NCBI RefSeq assembly: GCF_964204865.1
Contig: NC_135263.1
Span: 1,676,501 to 1,740,500, forward strand
DNA from: Styela clava
Taxonomy: Eukaryota; Chordata; Ascidiacea; Stolidobranchia; Styelidae
Direction: 5' to 3'
Length of the DNA: 64,000 bases
Position numbers and translations under genes: made by a program
Notes under the pieces: model-generated
What the model was told of the DNA's origin: nothing
The model's input: only the letters and a program-made list of their open reading frames with translations
The model's database searches: none
Part shown: positions 52,801 to 64,000 of the stretch, piece after piece
How the letters are laid out: the number at the start of each line of letters is the position of its first letter
How positions within the stretch are numbered: the stretch's first letter is position 1

Positions 52801-55596
52801 GTTGTCCAATAAGTGTTATGTTAAGTTTCCCTGTTGAGTACGAGTCGAGCCATTTTACTTACATCATTCGACTCTGACTGCAATATTCCACATCTACGTC
52901 AATTCCAGCTCGAGCGTGACCTACCATTCTGCGGTTATAATAGAGAAGAATTCCGTGTTCAAAAATATTATTTTAGCTGATAATGATCGACCACGTCTGA
53001 CAGTTCGTTTATTTATTGAACGCGAAATGAATCGTTTTGCTTGTTATTCGAAAAATATAGATTTTCTCCGGAACTAATGTATTAAATGGTAATTTTTAGT
53101 ATTTGAGGAATAGCGATGTTTTATACTTATGTTTTAAAATCTTCTCTGATTTCTACTCTATCACCTATATTTCATATATATTTTTGCTAAGCCCTACGGA
53201 AGCTGATATTTCACCCAAACTTTCATGTTTCCATTAAGGACTGAAGTAGGCAATTATTTTATTTTTGTGGCATGGTACCCGATACTTCGGGTGCGATATC
53301 GCAGATTTTTGATTACTGTAAACGACCACGTTTGGTCATATACTTTCTTACTCGCGAAGTTTACCCCCACAGCAGGCCAAACTAACCCCGGTGGTTCGCG
53401 GTTGAGAAACCCTTTCTTTAACATCGAGTCGTCGGGTTTCGGCGTGAATTTTCTGAGCGGTTTATAAATTGTACTTTCGAACGTAATTTCGTGTGATAAC
53501 AAAATTTTATCGATTGATTTTAATATTGTTGCAACATATATTTATGTACACATTACCATGAACTCTTCAAACTGTACAAAGACAAAGTGTAACACTCCGC
53601 TAAGGATCTATCGAAGACTGGGCAACATTCCGATACCGCAGCGGTCCTCTAAGGGACGCCGATTTGCTAAGTGCGCCTCGAAAATTAGCTGAATTGTGTT
53701 GAACATAACTAATACATTGCATATTTTAGTTAAGTTTAATATTGTAAAATATTGAATATTTTACATATTGCATTTAATATGAAAGTTTTATTGTTTCCTC
53801 GTTTAAATGCTGTAAAAATGAATCAACAAAAGCATTCTACCTTCCTATGTCGTTTACGTTCTGTATCGCAATGTTCTGTTACTATCACAAAATTGAGTTT
53901 TATTTGAAGGCAGCAATTTGTGAGATTTTTCTCTGATAATTTGGCTCCGTACAAACAAAAAGTTTGTGAACCGCTGCGACACAAAGTTTTTTTTATTGCA
54001 GTAGAGGGGGGGGGGAAGGAAAAAGAAAGGAAACCCCTGTTCTATTCAAACACTCCCAGCTATTACCGAACTGTACGTCGCATCATAACGATAACGAGTG
54101 ATAACATACTTTCTAGCTGATAGCGATCTACCACGTCCGTTAGGTCGTTTTTTTTTAACTCAAAAATTCGTTTTCCGTGATTGAATTCCATGTTCTTACG
54201 AGACCGACACCGCAAATAACTTTATAACTTATGAAGCCGTCGAATCTTAATGTATTGACAACTTTTTACCACATAAATCAGCCTGGTTATCTGTTACTGT
54301 CAAGGCCTTGCTCGCAAATCCAACAGTACGCGGAGAACTCTAATTCTATATCTATGAAATTAAATATTAGAATCTTAAGTTTTGCCGCTTGATAACCAGT
54401 TTTTGATACCCTGCGACTTCCCTTCTATACAGTAAAATTGTGTGTTTAATTTTTATTAGTCTTTTATTTTGTATGTTATTTTTTGCTGCCTTAAAAAATA
54501 AACTTGACTATGGCGCAATACAGAAATGCTCAAATACGGTGTGACCCCGGAAAAACATAACCCATAAATTACTTCTACGATATTGATGGATGAATTTATT
54601 TAGCACTTGAACTTCTGTTTGTGTATGATTGTACCCAAAGTTACAGTTGCAGCAGTACGACTTAACCGGAATACCGGTAGGTGCTCGCCACTAATATAGT
54701 CTAGTAATAATTAGTTCAGAAGATCCAATGTGCTGCAAAGATGCACAAATAGGTTCGAAGTTCACGATGCAAACGAAGAGACTTTATTAAAATAGTGTAA
54801 AATCCACGCTTAGCAGATAAAATAAGAGCGACAAAATACGGTTCTTACTCAGCGACAGCAAAAGCAAAGAAGAGAGACACTGCGAATCCGAAACAGTTCA
54901 CATATGCAGTGGTGGTTGGAGTCGAGTAACTGAATACAACTATTAGGCGAATTAGGGCTCAGACTCCACACACCAATGCATATGCAATAACCAGACAAGA
55001 AATATAAATAAAATACAAAACAATAAAAAATAGTACAACTCCAGTCCCGCCACACAGTAATCAAGGACGCTTTGCACAAAATTTATTTTCCCTCTTGATC
55101 ATGTTCCAAATGACCTGGGTCGTGAGTTTGCAACGTAAAGGATAACTGACAGTATATTCAAACCAACTCGACTTTATGGGTCGTAATACTTTCCGTGATT
55201 GAACTCCATGTTCTTACGGGATCGACACCGCAATTGGGTTTTTTGAAATCATTCTGACATTGAGGGATTCTTTATTATTGAATGCTTTCGTTTCCAAATA
55301 TTTGAGCTTCACTTCTTGTCTTTTGAACGTTCAAAAAGAGCGCAGCTAAATTAGACATACCGTGCACATAATTTTTGCTGCACAATTGAAGACTGTGGGT
55401 TATACGTGATTCGTATTCACTTTCAAAGTTTGTGTGATGACCTCTTCAAAATTAATAAAAATTATTTGTAGCGGCTCCGCGACCTTTTTTATGCTAGAAA
55501 GACTACAGCTTCGCTATGGCCCTCGTGTCCATATATTTGAGCATAGCTCTCTTGTTTTTTAAATGTTCAAAAATAGACATACAGTATTATACACAT
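52801..55596. other. gene-free stretch with short dispersed duplications
   Basis: No supportable gene. TCCGTGATTGAATTCCATGT with TCTTACGAGACCGACACCGC at 54175-54218 recurs at 55193-55236. GGTTCGCGGTTGAGAAACCC at 53392-53411 looks like a hAT MITE end, so the overlapping open frames are unlikely genes. A fragment of repeat R-g (GTGTCCATATATTTGAGC) lies at 55529-55557. A G-run lies at 54007-54015. Confidence 0.4.
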
Positions 55597-55597
55597 A

Positions 55598-56365
55598 ATT
55601 GATCTTTAGCAATTTACCGCCCAGAATATTTATTTGTTCAAGAATTTGGTTCGAGATTACTTTCCCAAAAATAGCTCAAACTAATGGCTTTCAAATTTCC
55701 TCTGATTAATCGTTGCAATATTCGGAAGAAAGAATTCCAAGCTTGATGCCAAATTTGGAATTAATTGAAAGTTTAATATACGATGAGTTAACGTTCGCCT
55801 ATTTGCTGGTAAATTCAAAACTCAGAATATGTGATATGTGAATATGTGATATGAATTGATGCTAGTTTAGTGTCAACCAACATCTTAAGATTAAATCTGT
55901 GGGCTCCGGTTTTCATATTCGGTTTATATTTAGCTCATCCCGTGCACGGTACGGCGTACAGTATTGACTTATTTGTCAACGTCACTAGGTGCCGCTGTTG
56001 CCACACCAACAGACCATTTAAAATATGTATTTTCAGTAATTTACCATTAAAAACGAAGTAAATATATGATTATTCTTTACTAGACATAGATTTGATAATA
56101 TGACTTCAGGTCACTATTTGCTTGGAGTGAGGATGTAAAAAATTAAAACTGGAATCTTCAAATGCTTAGCACCTCAAAATGGCAAATTAGACATATTCCA
56201 CGCATAATTGGGTCTTTAGCAATTTACCGCCCTGAATATTTATTTGTTTAAGACAAAAATAGCTCACGGTAATGGCTTTTGAATTTCATCTAATTAATCG
56301 TTGCGATATTGAAGAAAAAAATTCCATGTTTTAGCCAAATTTTGATCAATTGTAAATTCCATGAA
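55598..56365. repeat. direct duplication, two units of about 170 bp
   Basis: Unit 1 at about 55598-55790 and unit 2 at about 56205-56365 share TCTTTAGCAATTTACCGCCC, GAATATTTATTTGTT, AAAAATAGCTCA, TAATGGCTTT and TAATTAATCGTTGC-like words in the same order. Neither encodes a recognisable product. Confidence 0.7.
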
Positions 56366-56459
56366 TTTATATTCAAAATATGACATTTATTTTGCTAACG
56401 CGCTAACGGGAATTGTTTTATGTCTTGTGTCAAACGACTTATGCTCTCTATTACAAGAA

Positions 56460-56640
56460 TAAACAAAGGAGCTCAAATATATGGACAGGTAAAAGTAGTG
56501 GATTCGTACGCATTCACTGCAAAGATACTCTTCCCATAGACGATAGAAAAAGCGAAAATACAATCTTCAACCACTGAAAATTTCGAAGCAATTAGTCCGG
56601 TAGTTAAAGAGAAAAGCGTTTTTTTCATAACAAGAAGAAG
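56460..56640 (-). mobile_element. dispersed repeat R-g, reversed fragment
   Basis: GAGCTCAAATATATGGACAG followed by CAACCACTGAAAATTTCGAA, GCAATTAGTCCGGTAG are reverse-complement words of the R-g family seen at 37079-37337. Confidence 0.65.
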
Positions 56641-56673
56641 AAAAATACCAGTAACAGCAACAACATAATAACA

Positions 56674-56888
56674 CGAGAATATCGGTCAGAGACCGAAGAC
56701 TTATCGATCGAAAGTTAGGGGCCCCCCAAAACAGCGCTCTTACTCCATGGTCCGAGATATGATGAATGCACATGCAAAATCTGGAGCAGATTCGATCTTG
56801 CTTTCGTGAGATATCGCGTACATCTAACAGACATACCTACAGACAGACAAATACATATCAACATACTTACCGATTAAAATCGATAAAT
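56674..56888 (+). mobile_element. dispersed repeat R-q, copy 2
   Basis: GAGAATATCGGTCAGAGACC, GAAGACTTATCGATCG, AAACAGCGCTCTTACTCCAT, ATGAATGCACATGCAAAAT, TTCGTGAGATATCGCG, CAGACAGACAAATAC and ACCGATTAAAATCGAT. It has an internal deletion relative to the copy at 61092. Confidence 0.78.
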
Positions 56889-57680
56889 AAAAACCATCCA
56901 TAGGTTCATTTCGTGTTCAAAAATGTATTTATCTGTTGACCTAAACCACTTTCTACTGGTACCATCGAAGGAAAACCACTATACCTCTTAGAATTTATTT
57001 TAGTAATAACCTTCAAATCTCCTACAAGTGATATTTTTGTTTTTATTTAAGAATAACGTAGTCTTTTTTGACCAGTCGAGTCTGTATATCGGGTCATGTA
57101 AGACTTGGATAATGTAGCTAGGAATTGAAAACATAAAATTTGAATTTCGCATATAGCAGGAATTCGAATGAAAAAACAAAAAGACAGTGTAACTGGGCGT
57201 AACGACACGCGAAAGTTAAACGAAAATGTTTGGATCGATTTCATTGATTTTTCTCGAAATTCAACTCGAAGCTCTGGAAGAGTCATTTCACTTTCTGCGG
57301 TCGGAATCAATCACTATGTGTCGCTAATGCCCAATCCAGAACCCGTTAACGTCATTTAAAACTGCATACTTCCTTTAAAAGACTGTGACTTTACTGGTGA
57401 AGATCTATAACGCACAGAATTACTGATAAAATCGTGGGATTATTTCACTACGAAACCACTATCCTTCTTATAACCTAGCTAGCCGTAGTGGAGTTTCTTG
57501 CAGTTCAAAACTAAGCAGTTTGGCGCCAATTTCCGAGCTATGTTTACTGTCAAATGATTCGTTTTTCCCCCGAATTTTAACAGAACAGCCAACAGAGAAA
57601 ACGTTTGTGACGAATTCGGAATGATGCGACACATAGTTCGGGTACCACTGCACTGAGCATATGTCAGGTAATCATTTTTT
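56889..57680. other. gene-free stretch
   Basis: Nothing recognised. The plus-strand frame at 57168-57359 lacks a splice context or a domain that I can defend. Confidence 0.35.
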
Positions 57681-57786
57681 GGTACTCCTGAAGTATGCAC
57701 ACCAAGATGTCGCACAACCTAAACCCTGACCTTGTACACAACCTGAGTTCAGGTTGTGCGCCATCTTGGTGCCCATACTTCTGTAG
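57681..57786. mobile_element. short MITE-1-type foldback
   Basis: Left arm GGTACTCCTGAAGTATGCAC, CCAAGATGTCGCACAACC; right arm GGTTGTGCGCCATCTTGGTG then CCCATACTTCTGTAGG. About 106 bp, the same short subfamily as 3334-3445. A TA-dinucleotide run follows at about 57796-57811. Confidence 0.75.
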
Positions 57787-58093
57787 GTCGCATTTATATA
57801 TATATATATATCTTTAAACGCTCGTCCCACAAATTTTGTAACGCCCTATAAGGGAATTTGCTATCTTCTTATCGCGTCCCAACCCAGCCATTAGCGATGG
57901 TCTGTTACCGTAACCGACACTGCTTAAGCCTCATAAGGTCATCCAAGGTCATGTAGATACTTTGTTAATTTCTTGATGTGGGGTTTTCACACGATGTTGA
58001 TCTTAGGAGAACATGCCTATTTGGTAGACGAGAGGGAAATTTAATCAAAATTGGTAAGTTTCAAATTTATAGCTCTATGCAGCACTGTTAGAA

Positions 58094-58360
58094 CGAGAAT
58101 ATCGGTCAGAGACCGAAGACTTATCGATCGAAAGTTAGGGGATTCCCCAAAACATAGTGACACTTTGTGTCCCATCACTAATTAATTGATAACTCGCTAA
58201 TTATACGACATAATTCATTCAAAATCAATAGGCTTCTGGTCCGACATATTATAAATGCACATGCAAAATCTGGAGCAGATATTAATCTCGCTTTCGTGAG
58301 ATATCGCGTGCATCTAACAGACAGACAAATACCCATCCACATACCGATTAAAATCGATAA
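58094..58360 (+). mobile_element. dispersed repeat R-q, copy 3
   Basis: GAGAATATCGGTCAGAGACC, TAGGGGATTCCCCAAAAC, GTCCCATCACTAATTAATTG, ATAAATGCACATGCAAAAT, TTCGTGAGATATCGCGTGC and ACCGATTAAAATCGATAAG, in family order. Confidence 0.8.
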
Positions 58361-59139
58361 GTAATAAGTTTAGTCTCGCTGACGATTATTTGACGACGAC
58401 AGGGGTGTAGCCAAGAAATTTTAAAAATATTTCTAATTTCCAAGTTAGACAGTAACAGTTACTGGGTCCGACCGGATGCCGGAAACGTGGGTCTTGGGGG
58501 TCTAAAATGCGTTCCGAGTTACAAAATATTGCGAAGTATGTGTGATACAGAAAAATGCTTTTTTCACATTCCAAAGCGGGAAAGAGCGGGCTTCCGAGAA
58601 TGTATTTATTTAAAATTCGGTAATAGCCATCCATGCATGAAATATCTCAAACACTCGACGCAGAGGTTATGCACATGAACAAAGTTGTCCGCGTGCATTC
58701 AGCGCTACTTTATCAATTCCAAAAACTACAGTATCACCTACATTGTGAAACTTTTATATTTATTTTGGTATGAAACTGAAAAAATGACCGATGTTGATTA
58801 CAAAACGCCACAAATTTTACAGTCCAAATTTCACTGTTACAGTTGCAATAAATACACATAGTTTTAGCCACATGAAATATCACACATACTAATTCCTATA
58901 TGTTATCATACTTATTCCTATATGTTATCATACTCACATAGACAAAGTAATTTTGAACGTAATTCGATAATCCGAAGTTTACATTCACCCATGGGGTTTT
59001 ATACGCATCGTCTGTAACCCTAGATGGGGTAAACAAAGACCCAGTGACCCCAAGGTATTTAGTTTTGGGTAATTTTATACCCCACGCCGGAAGAAAATAT
59101 AAAATCGGCATTTTTGTCGTGTTTTAGGTCTAATATTCT
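58361..59139. other. gene-free stretch
   Basis: No gene. A short tandem duplication occurs at about 58888-58934 (CTATATGTTATCATACT twice). Confidence 0.35.
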
Positions 59140-59519
59140 ATTTTTTAGAATTTTTGGGATTAAAAAGTCGTTTATTTTTGTACTTTTTCTCTAATTTTTG
59201 AACGTTGCGCTGAAAAATGGTTTATTTGTGTTTCTCTCTTTACTTTGGCGGAAAGTTTGCATTCCTGATGTTGCGTAATTAATCTAGACTTTTTGGCTCA
59301 AGAATAGTTTATTTTTTATTTTTTCTCATTTTTGAACTATTTTTCAAAAAAAAAAATGAAAAATAACAGCGCAGACGTTATCAAACAATTGTCCGTGCAT
59401 AAATCTAGATTAATTAGGTAACGTGAGGAATGTAAACTTCTGGCGGAAAAATAGAGAAATACCATACAGTATTTTTAGGCTAAGAATATGAAAAAAAAAT
59501 GAAAAAATACCAAAAATCA
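59140..59519. repeat. imperfect foldback repeat
   Basis: 59244-59289 (TTTGGCGGAAAGTTTGCATT, then CCTGATGTTGCGTAATTAAT) is matched in reverse by 59402-59448 (TCTAGATTAATTAGGTAACG, then TGAGGAATGTAAACTTCTGG). AT-rich arms with similar TTTTTCTC words extend outward. A MITE is likely; termini are undefined. Confidence 0.65.
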
Positions 59520-59523
59520 TTAA

Positions 59524-60024
59524 TCTTCGCGGGAGAGTTCGTGAACTACTAGCGTTGACAATGTTACACATCGTTGCTATAGTATCATTACAGTCAGTGG
59601 ACACGGACGGATCGACCAACACAATGGGACAGCCATGCAATACTACAAATCTACCACATATCTCAAGATAAACCTAATTTTAGCCAAAGTGGTGAAAGTG
59701 TGATTTTGACGCTGGTAATCACAGTCAAGAGTATGATTTTCCAATTCCGACTCTTGGGAATTTTAAACTTTGACTACAGCTCGGGAGAGTTCGTAAATAC
59801 TCCGGTGCTCCGGTGAAAATCCTTCAAATGACATTTCTGCGCGCGAGTTCAGCTTCTATTTCAACAATCAGACTAAATTAACCACCGTCGTCATGTGAAA
59901 ATTCGATCGAAAAGTGTCGTCAATTTAACACAATAAAAGCCTAAATTAATTTCGCTCGGCGGTCCCACATAAAACGGTGTTTTACATTGTTAAGGGTAAG
60001 AGTTCACGAACTCTCCCGCGGAGA
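59524..60024. mobile_element. TTAA-flanked MITE with 24-bp inverted ends
   Basis: Flanked by TTAA at 59520-59523 and 60025-60028. Left end TCTTCGCGGGAGAGTTCGTG; right end CACGAACTCTCCCGCGGAGA. One mismatch in about 24 bases. A third partial copy of the end word (TCGGGAGAGTTCGTAAAT) sits inside at 59779-59797. TTAA target choice suggests mobilisation by a piggyBac-type transposase, although the ends do not begin CCC. Confidence 0.85.
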
Positions 60025-60502
60025 TTAAGGGTTCGAATTACCCCAAGGTTTCCCGACCATCGGGGGCGAACCTGACCCCGGCTGATTTATATTACGTTAA
60101 CTGTCAAAAAAAAGTTGTTAAATTGATCACAATTTTTGTGCTATGTTTGGCTTTTATTTGCTAAATAATGATAGTTAATTTAAGATTCGGCATGGAACAT
60201 TGAAAATCTCGGTAAAAATCTCGTGCCCACTGCCTTGCACATGATGGGGTAAATGAGGTAGACAATGTCGAGACGGAGAAAATACTGGTATTTTGCTACG
60301 CTGATGATCCTTAATATTGGTCTCTGATCAAGTAATATTTTATAGCTATCTTCTATATGTTTCGTGAAAAGCATATTCCTGATTTTACTAATATTGTACT
60401 TATTGAATTTGGACAATTCTATATAACATTTACTTTGTTGAGTTAGCTTGTTCTCCTCGGATTAGAATAATTTTTTATCTGGTATTCATTCTAAGAATTT
60501 AT
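60025..60502. other. gene-free stretch
   Basis: No gene recognised. AT-rich after a short GC-richer stretch at 60030-60085. Confidence 0.35.
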
Positions 60503-60738
60503 GGCGCTCCCGAAGTATGCGAACCAAGATGGCGGACATCGGAACGTAACATGGGTAACAGGTTAGGGTCAGGCGATAATTTTTTTTCCAATTTTCCCTA
60601 TTTTAGTCCTATTATCAGTTCGAAGACTAGCCAAGAGCCTCACGTAGTATTTATAGCTAAAATTATGGCCTAACCCTAACCTAGTACACATATTACATTC
60701 CGATGTCCGCCATCTTGGTTCGCATACTTCGGGAGCCC
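60503..60738. mobile_element. MITE-1, full-length copy 5
   Basis: Left end GGCGCTCCCGAAGTATGCGA, CCAAGATGGCGGACATCGGA, GGTTAGGGTCAGG; right end CCTAACCCTAACCTAGTACA, GTCCGCCATCTTGGTTCGCA, TACTTCGGGAGCC. It matches the reverse complement of 19833-20068 almost base for base. Confidence 0.87.
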
Positions 60739-61091
60739 CGAATTTATGACGATTTCAGCAACGAAGCACCTTACCCGAGCCGGTTCTTCCAAAAATAGTA
60801 GCCCATTACATAGCGTTAGATATCGATGCTTATGCTTATACAGGGCCTCGTTGGAAGAAAAATACACGAATATAAACGTATATATAAATATAAAGTCCTA
60901 GAGGGGTGGGTATGGCTTGCTATATGATCAAACCATCTTATCGGGTTTCCTTTATCACGGATAAAATTGTGACGTTCCATCCTGAGGAAGTTGCAAAAAT
61001 CCCACAGGTGTCAATATTCTGAAAAATAAAGTAAAGAAAAAAGATTCAGGTTGCTTTTACAGGGCCTCTCCCATATAATTCATACAAAAAC

Positions 61092-61405
61092 GAGAATATC
61101 GGTCAGAGACCGAAGACCTATCGATCGAAGGTTAGGGGATCCCCCAAAACAGCGCTCTTACTCCATAGTGACACCTTGTGTCCCATCACTAATTAATTAA
61201 TAACTCGCTAATTATACGACATAATTCGCCCAAAATCAATAGGCTCCTGGTCCGAGATAAGATGAATGCACATGCAAAATGTGCAGCAGATTCAATCTCG
61301 CCTTCGTGAGATATCGCGTGAATCTAACAGACAAACAAACAGAAAAACAGACATACAGACAGACAAATACCTATCAACATACTTACCGATTAAAATCGAT
61401 AAGTA
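61092..61405 (+). mobile_element. dispersed repeat R-q, longest copy
   Basis: GAGAATATCGGTCAGAGACC, CAAAACAGCGCTCTTACTCC, CACTAATTAATTAATAACTC, TTCGTGAGATATCGCGTG, a long CAGACATACAGACAGAC-type simple repeat, and CCGATTAAAATCGATAAG. The CGATTTTAATCG core near the 3' end is self-complementary. Confidence 0.82.
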
Positions 61406-61429
61406 AAAATCATAGATATCAGGACTGTA

Positions 61430-61785
61430 TTGGATAACCACAATAGAAGTCATGGCTCGTTTTATGAATAATTAAGCCGTCATATCGGCATTCATCTCCC
61501 CCTTAATAGATACGAAAACACTGCACTAATGAATTTTTACCGTAATAATAAATACTCAATACGCAAAAATACCACAGGTGTCAACAAGCTGACCAAGATT
61601 TTATAAAGATAGAAAAACATTTCTAATAATATCACCAAATGATTGAGTCGTCTTATCGGCATTCGTCTCCCCCATAACAAATACGAAAACACTGCCCTAA
61701 TGAACTTTTGCAAAAATTCCACAGGTGTCAACAATTTGACCAATTTTTTAGAAATAGAAAAACATTTCTAATTCTGACCCATTAA
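61430..61785. repeat. tandem duplication derived from a SINE tail
   Basis: Two units of about 150 bp share ATCGGCATTC, TCTCCCCC, GATACGAAAACACTGC, CACAGGTGTCAACAA and AGAAAAACATTTCTAAT. The TCTTATCGGCATTCGTCTCC word resembles the SINE 3' body. A related single unit occurs near 60930-61020. Confidence 0.6.
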
Positions 61786-62736
61786 CTGTGACACATTCCG
61801 AGCGTTAAAAATTGATTTTAAATCCCCCAAACACCAGTCAGTCTTACTCAACTATAATCCTAAAAGATTAAATTTTATAAAGTCAAAGCGCGGTAATTAT
61901 CTCCTGTTACTCCCGCGTAAATTATCACGTGATCAAGCTAGGGCAAATAACATTTTTAAATGAGGCTGTAGAATGGGTGTTTGGCGAGTTTTAATGAAAC
62001 TCCGCCTCTAAAAGTCCCGACCCGCGAATATCCTTCCGTTTCTAATGAAGGAACGTTACGCATTACGCAGGTCCTTACATACCAGTAGCCGCTTGTTTAG
62101 TGCCTTTTTCGGAGTACGAGTGGTGTATCAATCCAATTATGTGAATTAATAAATATGTGAACCACTCTTGCCTGCAAGTCCTAGCATTTTTTTAAATTAT
62201 CACGTGTCCACGCTCGACCAATTACAAAGCAGCATTACTTATCAGACAAAGTAATCCTTTTGGCCTAGACCTGATCCAATTGAAGGAAGTGATTACAGGA
62301 AGCATTTTTGAAATAATTGACCCGTGGCGAAATGACCCTAGTTTTACTTGAACACAAAATTATAAATTTTAGTGCAAAAAGTTAGTTTTAAGGATTAAAA
62401 TTGTTTTCGTAAGTTTTTAACTTGTTTTTCAATTTTGATGGGAAATTCCAGCCAGTCATAATTAGGGTTCCGCCGGCATTAAGATGTCCGCAACTGTGTT
62501 AACGCAGTGGGATAGTGATTAGAGAAATGGTTCTCAGCCGTTTTTTTTTAAATTTTTTTGCATAAAAATTCCCTTTATTAACTTTTTTATTCAATGAAAA
62601 ACTACAAAAACAAAAAACTATGTCTACAATAAGAGACACCTTCACTTTGATAATTAGAATGAAAAATGACCTCTCAGTAGCAAAAACAGTATTATTATTC
62701 ATTGCTATTAAATTAAATTTTACTATAGTAACACAA
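61786..62736. other. gene-free stretch
   Basis: No gene recognised. Short frames on the minus strand at 62499-62825 overlap a MITE-4 copy and low-complexity sequence. Confidence 0.35.
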
Positions 62737-62939
62737 GGTTCCATTACATTTGAATCCACGTACATTTGAACCCATGACAATTGCACCTGCATACTATTGC
62801 ACCTATGAAATTTTTTTTGTTTCACGGATAGTTAAACCCATACTAACCCTAACCCATGGGTAATAGCACCCGCATATAGATTGAACCCGTGGATATACGC
62901 ATGGGTTCAAATGTACGTGGGTTCAAATGTACGGTCACC
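62737..62939. mobile_element. MITE-4, third copy
   Basis: Begins GGTTCCATTACATTTGAATC, CACGTACATTTGAACCCATG and ends GCATGGGTTCAAATGTACGT, GGGTTCAAATGTACGGTCACC-like inverse. The centre CATACTAACCCTAACCCATG is as in 11523-11903. Confidence 0.82.
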
Positions 62940-64000
62940 TAACACAAATAAAACTAAATTTATCAATAACTTGCAGTTTTGTAATAGGTTTGAGGTTCAC
63001 CTGAAAGTGTTGCTGTGGCCCACATCGGGCCATGGCCCACTGGTTGAGACCGATGGGTTCAATATATTGGTATCTCGGGCTAATATTTCCGGGTTCAAAT
63101 CTCGTGTTCATCGAAAATGAGGAAAGAGTATTTAACACTATAATACTGTTTGTATATGATTGTACACAAGGTTTCAGAAATCCAGGCAGTATTGCACAAA
63201 TGTTTTTCTAGTCTAGAATATGTTTCAAATGGTCTAAAATCTGTTTGTTCCTACATCGCCCTTCAGAAAAACAGCAAATACAATCAACATCGCAAATCTC
63301 GTACTTTTTCCCGCCGTATCTGCTCATACAGTGCAGAAATGAATAAAAATATGGTAGAATACTACGTTTCAAAATTGAAAACGGGCATGAAATAAACGAA
63401 AAAACGCAATTTTTCAGCTTGAGGAAAACATCAAATATGGTCGTCACCGAACAGCGCCAATATCGTATCCATTTCGACAATAATGAAGATTTTCTCAAGC
63501 CTGTTCATTTCAATCTTTACTCCATATAGCGAAATCGGTAATTTCTCTCGGAGAAAACACTTTACGATTTTTCGAGCTGAAATAATCATACTGTACCGAA
63601 CAGCTTCAATGTTTCAACATAAAACAGTAAAAATTGGAGCATTTCATACATTTTCACACTTTTTATATTAATGGCCAATAAGACAGCAAAAGAAGAAGAC
63701 ATTATTTTTCATCCGTCTTACCTTCAATATTCATGTTCAATATTTAATTGAATATAGATCTTCGCAGCTTAGGCAATTTTATTGAAAAAAACTAATTATA
63801 CTGAATTAAACACGTTAAAATAATTTTTTTTAGCTCAAAAGAAAACAGAAAATTTAGCTGCCATTGACAAGCGAAAAACTCGAAATATTTTTCCGAAGAT
63901 GACGAACATTTGCTCTCAAAGGTGAAAAGTTAAAATTCGTCATTCAGCGAACAGCTTAACTGGCCAATAAGAGGGTCGCAAACCTAAAAGCTAAAATGAC
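62940..64000. other. gene-free right end
   Basis: No gene recognised on either strand. A hAT-like end may lie near 63010-63050 (GGCCCACATCGGGCCATGGC, CACTGGTTGAGACC). Confidence 0.35.

Noticed and set aside
53225..53502. Overlapping open frames on both strands (80 and 82 codons)
   Set aside because: They span a hAT MITE-like end (GGTTCGCGGTTGAGAAACCC), and neither has domain or splice support.
57168..57359. 63-codon frame with fairly even composition
   Set aside because: The opposite strand is open as well, no family resemblance and no neighbouring exon was found.

Overview
The window is AT-rich animal nuclear DNA. The evidence is unmistakable metazoan genes (NDUFB8, liprin-beta, carboxypeptidase D, PSMD3), GT-AG introns in two genes, tRNA-derived SINEs, and many hAT, TTAA-flanked and foldback MITEs. 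The repeat style and small intergenic scale suggest a marine invertebrate. An ascidian is my best guess, but the sequence does not prove it.

Layout. (1) 1-443, minus strand: N-terminal part of NDUFB8, running off the left edge. (2) 444-4783: repeats only. (3) 4784-7249, minus: an intronless full-length liprin-beta gene (coiled coil plus three SAM domains). (4) 7250-20708: no gene, but a 1.3-kb hAT element with a decayed transposase end and several MITEs. (5) 20709-23723, minus: an intronless carboxypeptidase D-like gene with two complete M14 domains and a C-terminal membrane anchor. (6) 23724-30410: nested hAT/MITE/SINE insertions. (7) 30411-31949, plus: intronless PSMD3 (Rpn3), with a decayed partial copy of itself at about 33510-33709. 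(8) 33745-50035: a tandem segmental duplication. Each unit carries one minus-strand, intron-containing gene. Spliced by eye, these genes encode THAP zinc-finger proteins with a long low-complexity middle and a C-terminal helix-turn-helix of the kind that precedes DDE_Tnp_4 transposase domains; the DDE domain itself is absent. (9) 50036-64000: gene-free as far as I can see, with degenerate MITEs, TTAA-flanked elements, foldbacks and short direct duplications.

The most interesting content is the THAP gene pair. Copy B (41713-49888) gives an uninterrupted five-exon, 909-residue reading frame with two tandem THAP domains. Copy A (34252-38921) keeps four matching exons, but I cannot find the exon that completes the second THAP domain, and its loss puts the 3' exon out of frame. 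The last 340 bp of the two genes differ at only one base, although sequence further upstream has clearly diverged, which suggests gene conversion. A 67-bp minisatellite starts within about 10 bp of both stop codons. Both genes look like domesticated relatives of THAP-containing, DDE_Tnp_4-type (ISL2EU-like) transposases that have lost their nuclease.

The other genes are unrelated housekeeping or structural genes: respiratory complex I, synaptic/cortical scaffold, secretory-pathway peptidase and proteasome lid. No operon-like relationship is evident.
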